27,964 nt of DNA from Isotricha intestinalis (GCA_023807065.1 JAJJLU010000599.1:1-27964), one strand, 5' to 3'. Numbered from the stretch's first letter, positions 1 through 7,878 are shown. Made by a program: numbers and translations. The notes: generated by a model not told the origin, from the letters alone.

Positions 1-32
1 CCCAATCCCCAATCCCCAATCCCCAATCCCCA
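1..32. repeat. Telomeric repeat, unit CCCCAAT (G-strand ATTGGGG)
   Basis: The window opens with CCCAAT, then three full CCCCAAT units, then CCCCA at 28-32, after which the sequence becomes ordinary AT-rich DNA. A C-rich short repeat at the extreme 5' end of a + strand is what a telomere looks like at a left chromosome end. The unit is 7 bases, unlike CCCCAA (Tetrahymena), CCCCAAAA (Oxytricha) or CCCTAA-type repeats. I recall this C4A2T type from rumen entodiniomorph ciliates but could not check. Only about 4.5 units are present, so either the telomere is short or the read/assembly was clipped. Confidence 0.93.
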
Positions 33-160
33 GATAATATTAATTTGAGAAATTATATTTTATATTTTTAATATATTTTTTTTTTTGAAAAAAAATTATT
101 TTTATTTTTATCTTTTCATATATATTGAATTAAAAATTAGATGTTATATTTCCAACCAAA
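33..160 (+). promoter_or_regulatory. 128-bp subtelomeric promoter / 5' UTR of the NMNAT gene
   Basis: These 128 bases are all that lies between the telomere and the first start codon, so the promoter and 5' UTR of the downstream gene must fit here. The stretch is almost pure A/T. It holds a run of 11 T, a single G at 87 and a run of 8 A, which can fold as a T/A hairpin. TATA-like strings are everywhere and cannot be used to place a start site. The bases before the ATG (CCAACCAAA) are A-rich, as usual before ciliate starts. Confidence 0.5.
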
Positions 161-931
161 ATGGAAATAATTCATTCATCAGATTTACTTGACATCACAA
201 ACAATCAAATAGCCTCAATATTAGAGAAAAATAAAGAAGAAATATTATCAAACCCAAACCCACCATTAATAATATTATCAACAGGAGCATATTGTCCTCC
301 TCACAAAGTTCATCTTCAAAATTTTCAAGTTTGTAAAAATCAAATCAAAAATTATAATATAATTATAGGATTAATAAGTCCTTCACATGATATATATGTA
401 AAAAATAAAAATAACTTCCCATGGGATTTATCATGTATCACAAGACTAGAGTTATTAGATTCAATAATAAAAGAAGAAAAAAAGGAAAATTTTATTATTG
501 TTGATTCATGGGAAGGTTGTCAATTAGATTTTATTTATTTTCCTTCTGTTTTTAAATTAAGAGGAGAAGAAATACAAAATTTATCAAAACAAATTTTAGG
601 AAAAGAAGTTAAATTTGCTTTTTTAATGGGAGCTGATTTAGTAATTAGAAGTAATTGTTTAGAATGTATGACTAAAACTGGAATTGTAATTATTGTAAAT
701 AGACCTGATTTTAATAATCAAATTGTTCAAGATATGAAAAATAATTTAGAAAAAAAATACCAAGATAATGTTATTATTCTTGAACCTCAACAAAATGACT
801 TTTATGATGCTATGTCTAGTACTCATATTAGAGATTTATATAGTAAAGGTAAATATGATGATGTTAAAAAATTTACTTCAAATAATTGTATTGATATTTT
901 AAATAATTATTTTGATATGATTAAAAGTTAA
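161..931 (+). CDS. Nicotinamide/nicotinate mononucleotide adenylyltransferase
   Basis: 256 residues, close to the usual length of eukaryotic NMNATs. The enzyme joins NMN or NaMN to ATP, giving NAD or deamido-NAD plus pyrophosphate, the common last adenylation step of NAD synthesis. The nucleotidyltransferase signature is visible: G42-A-Y-C-P-P-H-K-V-H51 corresponds to the GxFxPxHxxH ATP-binding loop with both catalytic-type histidines (H48, H51). M156-G-A-D159 matches the G-[AS]-D substrate segment. S219-S-T-H-I-R224 matches the C-terminal SSTxIR motif that contacts ATP phosphate. There is no signal peptide or membrane segment, so a cytosolic or nuclear location is likely. It is the first gene from the telomere and reads inward. 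The family call is firm; NMN versus NaMN preference cannot be told. It ends in TAA with no intron. Confidence 0.93.
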   Translation: MEIIHSSDLLDITNNQIASILEKNKEEILSNPNPPLIILSTGAYCPPHKVHLQNFQVCKNQIKNYNIIIGLISPSHDIYVKNKNNFPWDLSCITRLELLDSIIKEEKKENFIIVDSWEGCQLDFIYFPSVFKLRGEEIQNLSKQILGKEVKFAFLMGADLVIRSNCLECMTKTGIVIIVNRPDFNNQIVQDMKNNLEKKYQDNVIILEPQQNDFYDAMSSTHIRDLYSKGKYDDVKKFTSNNCIDILNNYFDMIKS

Positions 932-1568
932 TCTTTTTTTATATACTAAAATTTTTTGTAAAATTAGAATTTAATTTTTATTTTAATTGTTTTTTTCCAT
1001 AGACATCATAGAATTAAAAGATGAGATCTAAAGATTAATAATTCTGAATTTAATAAACATTTAATTAAACTATACATTGAAAATGAAATTACTTTAATTT
1101 TTTTATTTTCAAAAAATCACATATTTGAATTTCTCAAAAATTTATATTATTTTAAAATAATCAAGAAAGTATAATAAAAAAAATTAATATTTGAATATTA
1201 GTTAATATAAAGGAAGATATAATTCAAAAATTCTTAAAATTCAAAGGAAAAGGAAATAATCTAAATAATACATAACATAACCCCGATAACGAAGTAAAAT
1301 TAGAAAAAAATAATGAATATTTTATTCATAATCAAAAACACTAAAAATAAATACAAATCCTGATTATTTATTATAATAAATCCTATAAAATTGTAAAGGT
1401 TAATATGAATAAAATTTAAATTATTTAAAAATTGAAATATATTATTTTAAGTTAATTAAATTATGAAATTAAATTATTATAGTTTAAAACATAAAAATTT
1501 AAACAATCAATTACAATATGAAATTTATATATTTTTACTTTTTTTAATTTTATATATATTATTTTAAA
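932..1568. other. Gene-free stretch, possibly containing an old coding relict
   Basis: No intact gene. About 47 codons on + starting near 1023 (GAT CTA AAG...) are stop-free and read like part of a soluble protein: DLKINNSEFNKHLIKLYIEN, then a hydrophobic LIFLF, then SKNHIFEFLKNLYYFKIIKK, ending at a TAA near 1171. A second coding-like piece lies at about 1201-1340 in another frame and includes NPDNEVKLEKNNEYFIHNQK; it contains the only C/G-rich spot of this stretch (ACCCCGATAACGAAG near 1278). I could not assign a family. It may be a relict gene, but AT-rich noise also yields I/K/N/F/Y-rich peptides, so this is weak. Confidence 0.3.
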
Positions 1569-2253
1569 ACTCCTTCTAAAAAGTATTTTGATTTAATAAA
1601 TTGGATAAATAAAAATGGTGGTTATTTATCACAAAAATTATATCCTATTGAAAAAAATAATAAAAATAGATATATAATACAAAAGAAAAAATATTTAAAA
1701 ATGCAAAAATAATTATAATTCCTGATTCAATAATCCTTTCGAATTTAAATAAATTATTACATTATATTTATAAAAAATTTATGATTTACAATATGATATT
1801 TATGATTTTGAATGTTTAGTTTTTTTTCTTACATTAGATTCAGATAATAAAGAAAGTTTCTTTTATATTGTAATTAAAGATATTGAAAAAGGAAAAGCAA
1901 TTATTAATTTTTACGGAAATGGTAATAATATTGCCCTTTACACTTATTATAGGTTTATTATTAAAGATAATATTTATCATGTATAATGTTCATATTATTA
2001 TTTCACATGATGAACATGATGAATTTACTTTGATATTTAATACTGCTAATATGAAGATATTTTAAAGAAAATTAATTATATTTAAAAGAAAAATAAATAT
2101 AATATAAGGGATGCAGCGAATATTTTATATGAAAAATAGATGGAACAAAAGAATGATTATTATAGTATAAATTTCAAAAATATTAAATATATTATCAATG
2201 GAGAAAAATGTATTATAGAACAACATATAAATACATTGATAAAATATATATAA
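1569..2253 (+). pseudogene. Decayed SET-domain methyltransferase (SETD3/SETD4/Rubisco-LSMT type)
   Basis: Four blocks in different frames follow the order of a SETD3/LSMT protein. From 1569, YFDLINWINKNGGYLSQKLY matches the conserved N-terminal F..W....GG block. A +1 shift near 1690 gives KIIIIPDSIILS, the usual I.IP.S.LLS. Another shift near 1775 gives YDFECLVFFLTLDSDNKESF, the LA.FLL.E...S.F helix. Without a gap follows KDIEKGKAIINFYGNGNN, then YRFIIKDNIY, the GEEI...YG..SN......YGF...DN.Y core. Past a stop at about 2030, FKNIKYIINGEKCIIEQHIN at 2161-2223 resembles the R....GEK.IL start of the LSMT substrate-binding domain. Roughly 120-150 residues between the third and fourth blocks are missing, including the part that usually carries RSFxxN. 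Frameshifts, stops and this deletion mean it cannot make the enzyme. Families of this type methylate histidine or lysine on other proteins. Confidence 0.62.
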
Positions 2254-2479
2254 AAAAAGTGAATTTATTTGGTATGAAAAATATTAGTTTTTTTTCAACA
2301 CAAATTTTTATTTACTATTAATTTTTATTTTATTGTTAATATTTTTATTCATGGTTTTCAATTTCTTAAAACATCTTTAAAAAAAAGTGAAAGTCAATTT
2401 TTAAATTTATTAATTTATTGAGTTTTAAAATTTCTGATTATAACAATTGAAATCATATTTTAAATTTTTTAAATAAAAA
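2254..2479. promoter_or_regulatory. Intergenic AT-rich stretch upstream of the secreted-protein gene
   Basis: 226 bases between the end of the SET relict and the next start codon, mostly T-rich then A-rich just before the ATG (TTTAAATAAAAAATG). It presumably holds the promoter of the gene starting at 2480. No recognisable motif, no RNA gene and no convincing coding remnant. Confidence 0.3.
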
Positions 2480-3316
2480 ATGTATAATGAAATGAAGTTA
2501 TTATTATTTCAAATATTTTTATTATTTATTTTTTCTTCTAACTCCAAAATAAGAAATATTACTCTAAAAGAGGCATCATATAATTTTGAAATATTATTAA
2601 ATCAATCTTATTCAGAATTATATTCTTTTGATTGTTTATATGATATTTTTAATAATAAATCAGTAAATATAACAATAGAGCATCTTAATTCTTATTTTTA
2701 TCCTTCAAATAAAATTTATAATGATTTAGATTATATTATAACATATGAAAATATTTCTTTGGATTACTTTTTAAGTTTTAAATTTGAATTTAATCAAGAA
2801 TTATTCATAAAAAAAGAGTTATATTTTCAAATGTTTTTATCTGAATTAAAATGTATTCAAAGAAAGGATAATACTTATACATATAATTATACATTAAGTA
2901 ATTCCAATCTTGGTTTTCAGAATTTACATCAATATTCATTAATTAAAGAGATTTTTAATCATTGTGGTAATCAAATTGAAAAATCACTTAATAATAGTTT
3001 TAATATAATTTTAAATCAATTATTTAAAGTTTATCCTATAAGTGATAATGAATTTATTTTTAATAAAATATCAAATTATTTTACAGGAATGACTGATTAT
3101 TGTTATATGGATTTTCAAAATAAAACTCTTTATAAAGGAAGGATAAATAAATTATCGTATCTTCAATATAAAAGAATTAATTCAGAAAAAGGAATTTTTG
3201 AAAATGTCACTTTTCAATTATATTTAAAATATAATCAATATAAAAAAAACTATAAAGTTCTTATAAATGAATTACATATGAGTTCAAAAGGGTTTTTTTT
3301 AAAACAGTTAATGTAA
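2480..3316 (+). CDS. Secreted or lumenal N-glycoprotein, probably frameshifted near its 3' end
   Basis: 278 residues as written; family not recognised. The N terminus MKLLLFQIFLLFIFSSNS is a textbook signal peptide if translation begins at Met5 (2492), which I prefer over Met1. The body has nine N-x-S/T sequons (for example NQS, NKS, NIT, NIS, NYT, NKT, NVT), few cysteines and no second membrane segment, so it is likely secreted or lumenal. The frame meets a run of eight T at 3293-3300 and stops at 3314-3316. If the run were nine T, the frame would continue through KTVNVKENDEIIKLFLYD to a TAA at 3394-3396, giving about 305 residues. That tail looks coding, so either the assembly dropped a T or the allele is truncated. 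It lies 135 bp upstream of a membrane protein on the same strand; ciliates do not generally use operons. Confidence 0.75.
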   Translation: MYNEMKLLLFQIFLLFIFSSNSKIRNITLKEASYNFEILLNQSYSELYSFDCLYDIFNNKSVNITIEHLNSYFYPSNKIYNDLDYIITYENISLDYFLSFKFEFNQELFIKKELYFQMFLSELKCIQRKDNTYTYNYTLSNSNLGFQNLHQYSLIKEIFNHCGNQIEKSLNNSFNIILNQLFKVYPISDNEFIFNKISNYFTGMTDYCYMDFQNKTLYKGRINKLSYLQYKRINSEKGIFENVTFQLYLKYNQYKKNYKVLINELHMSSKGFFLKQLM

Positions 3317-3451
3317 AAGAAAATGATGAAATTATTAAATTATTTTTATATGATATATTTAATAATGTTTTTAATATTGTGATAAATGGTTTATAATTAA
3401 ATTTAATTTTAAATCTAAAACAATATTTTTTAATTATTTTTATTATTTTAA

Positions 3452-4279
3452 ATGAAAAATCATAAATTAATTGAAATAAAAAATAGAGAAGCTTTAATTG
3501 AATTTGATAAAAAAGAAAAAGAAAAAATATTAATGTTACATAAATTTGGAATATATCTATGTATTAGCATAAATATTATTTTATTATTTTTTGTATTTGC
3601 ATTCATATATCAAATAAATTTTTCAAAACATCAAAGTAAAGTTTTAACTGAAGAAATATATAATACTTCATCAATAATTGAATTTCAAAATAAAATAATT
3701 CAACATCGAATTGTAAATTTCTTTGCTTTATTAAATAATTTACAAAATTTAATAATTGAAAATTTATATAATTTAGATGAAATATATTCATTATTAATAG
3801 AAATAGGAATAGTAAATCCGGAAAAAAAAAGAATATATTTATGTTATAAAGGAACTTTTGATAAAGATGAATTATATATGATTTCAAATTATTGTAAAGA
3901 AAAAGAATTAATATTAACAATAAAAACAAAGAAAGGGGAAAGATTTGGGGGATTTATATCAAATTTTACTGATACAGTGAATAATTCAAGTTACAGTAAA
4001 AGTTTAAAAACATTTTTATTTAATATTGATAAATATGGAATTTATAAAATATTCAATGTTAAAAATCCAGATAAGGCATTTTATTTTAATGCTCAAAAAG
4101 AAATGATTTTTGGAGATGAAGATTTAGTTATTAAGAATTTATGGAATAATACTAAAAATAGCATTTATTCAAAATTTCCAAAAAATTTTGGTGATAATTC
4201 CAATACATTAAATGATTTAATTGGAAAAGAAAGTATAATAGAAATTGAAGAAATAGAAATCATTTCTATATCAAAATAA
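3452..4279 (+). CDS. Single-pass membrane protein with a TLD (TLDc) domain
   Basis: 275 residues. One membrane helix near residues 31-53 (GIYLCISINIILLFFVFAFI) follows a charged N terminus, so a signal-anchored protein is likely. A short helical region follows, then a TLD domain at about 100-275. The TLD hallmarks are in order: LCYKGTFDKDEL (the LLYR.S.DG... start), LTIKTKKGERFGGFIS near 158-173 (the ...KT..G..FGGY core), KTFLFNIDKYGIYKIFNVKN, YFNAQKEMIFGDEDLVI (normally FG..DL.I), then the serine/tyrosine region and the terminal IEEIEIISI strand. TLD proteins such as OXR1, NCOA7 and TBC1D24 act in oxidative-stress tolerance and bind the V-ATPase; ciliates encode many. A TLD domain tethered directly to a membrane is not the animal arrangement. 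Starts in an A-rich context 135 bp after the preceding gene. Confidence 0.85.
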   Translation: MKNHKLIEIKNREALIEFDKKEKEKILMLHKFGIYLCISINIILLFFVFAFIYQINFSKHQSKVLTEEIYNTSSIIEFQNKIIQHRIVNFFALLNNLQNLIIENLYNLDEIYSLLIEIGIVNPEKKRIYLCYKGTFDKDELYMISNYCKEKELILTIKTKKGERFGGFISNFTDTVNNSSYSKSLKTFLFNIDKYGIYKIFNVKNPDKAFYFNAQKEMIFGDEDLVIKNLWNNTKNSIYSKFPKNFGDNSNTLNDLIGKESIIEIEEIEIISISK

Positions 4280-4334
4280 AAATGAAAAAAATTAATTAAT
4301 AAACTTTTAAATTAACTTATTTAAAATAAAAAAA

Positions 4335-6272
4335 ATGAAGGAAAAAAAAATATATTTAAGAAACATAGAATATATTTTAGACAAATATGGTTTTAAATCA
4401 ATAACTCTATCAGTATTTATAGCAGTTTCAATGGGTATAACAGCAAATGGATGTGAAATGACATTAATGGCATTATTCTTAATTCCCTTGAAAAAATATT
4501 TTGATTTATCAAATTTCCAGCTTCAAGTAATTTCAAGTATCCTTTTCTTAGGAGTATCAATAGGTTCCTATTGTTCAAGTTATATTTTAACAAAATTTCA
4601 AAGAAAAACTATAGTAATAAATTCCTATATAGCAATATTTATATTTCATACACTGTTATCGTTTGTTCCAAATTATATATTTTTTTCAATAGCAAGATTT
4701 TTTATTGGTTTCTTCTTAGGATTAATAGTACCAATATCATTAAATAGTTTAGGTGAATTTTTACCTACAAATCACAGAGCTTTCATATTAACTTCTATTT
4801 GGGTTTTTTTTAGTGTTGGTCAAGCATTTATTTCTATTTTTATGTTAATTGGAATGCCTAATTTTGAACTTGATAATATGAAATATGTCTTATTTAGTTT
4901 AAATAGTTTAGTTGTTGCTTCCTTAATTTTAAATGATAATTTCTTTGTTGAAAGTCCTAGATATTTACTTATGAAACATGAAAATGAACATGCTTTTGAA
5001 TTGTTAAATCAAATGTTAGTTGAAATTGATGAAGAAAAATTGTCTTTTGAAGAAAAAGAAAATTTAATTCAAGAAAATGATAAACATAAGGAGGAAAATT
5101 TAAATCAAGAAAGTAATTTTATGGTTTTATTTTCTGAGGATTATTATGATACTACAGTTTTATCTATTGGAATTTTATTTATTTTATCTTTTTTACTTTA
5201 TGGGATCTTAATTGTATCTACTTTAACTATGAAAGAATTTAATGAGAAAAAAAAACCAAAAATTAAAAAAGTAGAAATTAGTTCTTTTTTTGAAATAATT
5301 AACAATACAAATAATACAATGAATGATATATTTGATACAGTCTATAATGATAATATATCAATTAATTCTATTATTAATGAAACAATAATTGAACCAATAA
5401 ATGAATCATTTAATAACACAATTAATAATACATTCAATAATGAATTAAATAATTCAATTGATTTTCCAATAAATGAAACAATTAAAAATGAATTAAATAA
5501 TTCAATTAATTCTCCAACAAATGAAACAATTAAAAATGAAGAAAATAATTCAATTGTTTCTCCAATAAATGAAACAATTAAAAATGAAGAAAATAATTCA
5601 ATTGTTTCTCCAATAAATATTTCAAATGAAAATATTAATATAATTAATAATATAAGTAATAATGATATTGAAATTAAAAAAAATGATACAAAAATAAATT
5701 CAATAAACAATTCATTTCCAAAAAATCAAAATTCAATTAAAGAAAAAGAAAAAAAAGAACATAATTACCCAAAAATACTAATAGGCCAATTCATATCAGC
5801 TTTTGTTTCAATGTTTGGTTGTATAATAGGAGGAGTATTATGTGAAATTCCATATTTTGGAAGAAAAAAAACAATATTTTTAGGTTTTATAATATGTTGT
5901 ATATCTTTATTATTAATTTTAATTATTGGAGAAGATTTTTTCACTGAATTATATAGTGTATATTTAGCTTTTGTATTAGTTTCATTTAATGTTTTTTTAA
6001 CATATATTGTTGAAGTTTATCCTACAAGATTAAGAGATATTTCTTCTGGTTTTTTATTTGGTTGTTTAAGAATGAGTGGATTTCTTTCTCAATATTTTTA
6101 TTTATCTATTAATCATTTTCATTTTTTATTACCTTACTTTTTCTCTATGTTAATTGCTTTTTTAGCTGCTTGTTTTGCTTATAAATTACCATATGAGACT
6201 TGTGATCAACCTTTAGATTTTAGTTTCTCTAAATTAGATGATGATAGTGAAGAAAAGTTATTTACTAAGTAA
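4335..6272 (+). CDS. Major facilitator superfamily transporter, SV2/SVOP-like, with a long glycosylated loop
   Basis: 645 residues with about 12 membrane helices, estimated at 22-44, 63-82, 91-110, 113-135, 150-173, 182-199, 273-297, 480-503, 512-531, 538-558, 567-590 and 597-620. Family marks: NGCEMTLMALFLIP in helix 1 (like the G.D.FE motif of SVOP/SV2), VESPRYLL after helix 6, G509-R-K-K in the helix 8-9 loop (motif A of the second half), and E560-V-Y-P-T-R-L-R-D after helix 10, typical of sugar-porter and SV2-type carriers. The substrate is unknown, probably a small organic or inorganic anion, sugar or cation. The remarkable part is residues 298-478 between helices 7 and 8: hydrophilic, Asn-rich, about 18 N-x-S/T sequons, partly a 16-residue tandem repeat. 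By topology this loop is lumenal or extracellular, the place of the long glycosylated loop of animal SV2. The start lies 55 bp after the TLD gene. Confidence 0.87.
   Translation: MKEKKIYLRNIEYILDKYGFKSITLSVFIAVSMGITANGCEMTLMALFLIPLKKYFDLSNFQLQVISSILFLGVSIGSYCSSYILTKFQRKTIVINSYIAIFIFHTLLSFVPNYIFFSIARFFIGFFLGLIVPISLNSLGEFLPTNHRAFILTSIWVFFSVGQAFISIFMLIGMPNFELDNMKYVLFSLNSLVVASLILNDNFFVESPRYLLMKHENEHAFELLNQMLVEIDEEKLSFEEKENLIQENDKHKEENLNQESNFMVLFSEDYYDTTVLSIGILFILSFLLYGILIVSTLTMKEFNEKKKPKIKKVEISSFFEIINNTNNTMNDIFDTVYNDNISINSIINETIIEPINESFNNTINNTFNNELNNSIDFPINETIKNELNNSINSPTNETIKNEENNSIVSPINETIKNEENNSIVSPINISNENINIINNISNNDIEIKKNDTKINSINNSFPKNQNSIKEKEKKEHNYPKILIGQFISAFVSMFGCIIGGVLCEIPYFGRKKTIFLGFIICCISLLLILIIGEDFFTELYSVYLAFVLVSFNVFLTYIVEVYPTRLRDISSGFLFGCLRMSGFLSQYFYLSINHFHFLLPYFFSMLIAFLAACFAYKLPYETCDQPLDFSFSKLDDDSEEKLFTK
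5394..5621 (+). repeat. In-frame 48-bp minisatellite inside the MFS transporter gene
   Basis: Three near-identical 48-base units at 5466-5513, 5514-5561 and 5562-5609, each coding a 16-residue block of the form P-[IT]-N-E-T-I-K-N-E-x-N-N-S-I-x-S. The last two units are almost the same, so the duplication is recent. A longer 72-base diverged copy with a 24-base insertion precedes them (5394-5465), and the first bases of a further unit follow. Every unit is a multiple of three, so copy-number change would not break the frame. Each unit brings two N-glycosylation sequons (NET and NNS). Confidence 0.9.
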
Positions 6273-6379
6273 ATATTTTTATTTAAAATTTTTTTTATTT
6301 ATTTATATTTAAAAAATGTTTTTAAATCTAATAAAAATAAGAAATAATCTTATTGAAAAATCAATTATTATTTAATTTA
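6273..6379. terminator. Shared 3' region between converging genes
   Basis: 107 bases between the stop of the MFS gene (+) and the stop of the Lys/Asn-rich gene (-). Both 3' UTRs and poly(A) sites must lie here. AATAAA-like strings (AATAAAAATAAG near 6330) occur but cannot be told from background at this base composition. Confidence 0.35.
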
Positions 6380-7065
6380 TCAAAAACTATCATACAATTT
6401 TTTTATATAAGGTTTATAATCATCTAAAATAATTTCATTATATATTTTATTTTTTCTGATTTTATTCTTTTTATTAGAGTTAATCAAATTTGATTTTAAT
6501 GTTGCATATTCTTTTTCTTCTTCTTCTTCTTCTTCTTCTTCTTCTTCATCTTTAATATGAATACACTCGAAATCTTTTTGAATTTTTCTTTTTCTAGGAT
6601 ATTGTTCTTTTTTTCTTTTAGTATTATAATCTTTCTTTTTTTTTTTATTATTATTTTTTCTTTTATTTCTTTTATTATTTTTTGACAAAGGGATTTTCTG
6701 ATTTTTTTGAGAATTTTTTGATTTATTATTATTATTTCCATTATGTTTATTTTCTTCTATAATATTAATATTTGAATCAATTTCACTATTTAAATAAACT
6801 TCATCAACATTTTCTTCATCTAAAATTATACTAATATTTTTATTTTCAAATGATTCTGTTCTTTTTCTTTTTTTTCCCTTCATTTCTTTTTTCCTATTTT
6901 TCATATTATTCTTATTATTTTTATTATTATTATTTTTCTTTTTATCTTCTTTTACTCTTTTTTTATTTGAAGAATGGAAAGATTCATTAATATTATCATC
7001 TAAAATTTCAATATAATTTTCATCAATTAAATCTTTTTTTTTAGCAGTATTCTCCAAAAGAATGA

Positions 7066-7101
<36 letters not shown>

Positions 7102-7735
7102 CATTATTATTATCATTATCATTATCATTATTATTATTTGTAATTGAACAATTATTATTATTTTCCTTATTTGAGTTCACTTTATTTAAAGTATTAGTAA
7201 CATTTGTTTTTTCATCACAACAATTATTTTTTTTATTTTCTTCTTTTTGTTTTTCTTTTAAATTATTTTCAAAAAAAAAATCACAAGGTAATTTTCCATT
7301 TAAACTCTCATTCATTTTAATATATTGAACTAATCCAGTTTCTTGAGAAACAACAGGACATATTTTATTTTCTTCAATTTTATTTTTAAAAAGATTATTT
7401 ACATTTATTAATATTTCTCCTTCTTCATTATAATAAGTCCCTTTATTATATTTTTCCCCAAATAAAAATTCATTTTTAAATGAATCAACAAATCCTTGTT
7501 CTAATTGACTTTCTCTTATTTTTTCTGGATTTTCTCCATCAGTTGCAATTTTTTTATATTCTCCATTTTCTTTATAAATTATTTTTTGATAACATAAAAA
7601 TTTGATTATACTATTTTCATCTATTTTAATTGTTATTTGATTATTGAAATCAGATATAAAATTGATTTTTGGCTCTAAATCTGAATAGATTTTATATTCT
7701 ACAATAAGGTTCATTTCAAAATTTCTTTCTATCAT
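6380..7735 (-). CDS. Unrecognised protein: folded N-terminal part and disordered Lys/Asn/Glu-rich tail
   Basis: 451 residues. I do not recognise the family. Residues 1 to about 155 look folded, with alternating hydrophobic/charged strands (INFISDFNNQITIKIDENSI), two cysteines and the phrase GLVQYIKMNESLNGKLPCDF. From about 160 on it is low complexity: runs of N, DN repeats, many K/R clusters such as KGKKRKR and KNKRKNNNKKKKK, a block of 11 GAA-coded Glu, and a more ordinary end (YNEIILDDYKPYIKKLYDSF). The basic clusters suggest nuclear targeting or nucleic-acid binding, which is inference from composition only. It is the one gene here ending in TGA, and the next codon is TAA. It lies 143 bp downstream of the MROH-like gene on the same strand and is tail-to-tail with the MFS gene. 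Confidence 0.75.
6515..6547 (-). repeat. (TTC)11 microsatellite coding poly-Glu
   Basis: Eleven perfect TTC triplets on the + strand, in register with the minus-strand gene as GAA codons, giving 11 Glu between an Asp and a Lys. A pure codon run like this is prone to slippage, but only in steps of whole residues. Confidence 0.9.
7065..7137 (-). repeat. ATTATC/ATT microsatellite coding Asn/Asp runs
   Basis: Alternating ATC and ATT triplets on the + strand, read on the minus strand as GAT and AAT, giving DNDN and DNNN strings in the disordered part of the 451-residue protein. The stretch is about 73 bases and stays in frame throughout. Confidence 0.85.
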
Positions 7736-7834
7736 ATTTATTTGAATTTTTTTTTATTTCTATTTATACAAAAAAGAAATTTTTTAAATATTGTCTTATG
7801 TTATTTTTTATAAATTATTTCAACTATTTTATAT

Positions 7835-7866
7835 TTTAATTAATAATTTAATTAATAATTTAATTA
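7835..7866. repeat. 12-bp tandem repeat TTTAATTAATAA in an intergenic spacer
   Basis: Two full units (7835-7846 and 7847-7858) and most of a third, just after the stop of the MROH-like gene (-). It sits in the 143-bp spacer that serves as 3' region of that gene and promoter region of the next minus-strand gene. It includes the palindrome TTAATTAA. A role in polyadenylation or as a spacer is possible, but nothing shows one. Confidence 0.7.
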
Positions 7867-7878
7867 TAAAATTTAATC

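Noticed and set aside
1883..2065. A 60-residue + frame that could be called a small gene
   Set aside because: Part of the same DNA reads in another frame as the end of the SET core (KDIEKGKAIINFYGNGNN, YRFIIKDNIY), so this frame is incidental to the pseudogene.
3603..3929. A 108-residue minus-strand frame opposite the TLD gene
   Set aside because: The + strand carries a recognisable TLD domain; the opposite frame is hydrophobic AT-rich shadow.
5342..5710. A 122-residue open frame on the minus strand inside the MFS gene
   Set aside because: It is the mirror of the 48-bp repeat and Asn-rich loop coding region; the + frame continues through membrane helices with family motifs on both sides.
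7062..7328. An 88-residue + strand frame rich in Leu/Ser
   Set aside because: It is the antisense reading of the GAT/AAT microsatellite in the minus-strand gene and has no independent support.
7841..7866. A CRISPR-like or mobile-element terminal repeat in the 12-bp tandem
   Set aside because: The units are directly adjacent with no spacers, AT-only and intergenic; this is simple slippage sequence.
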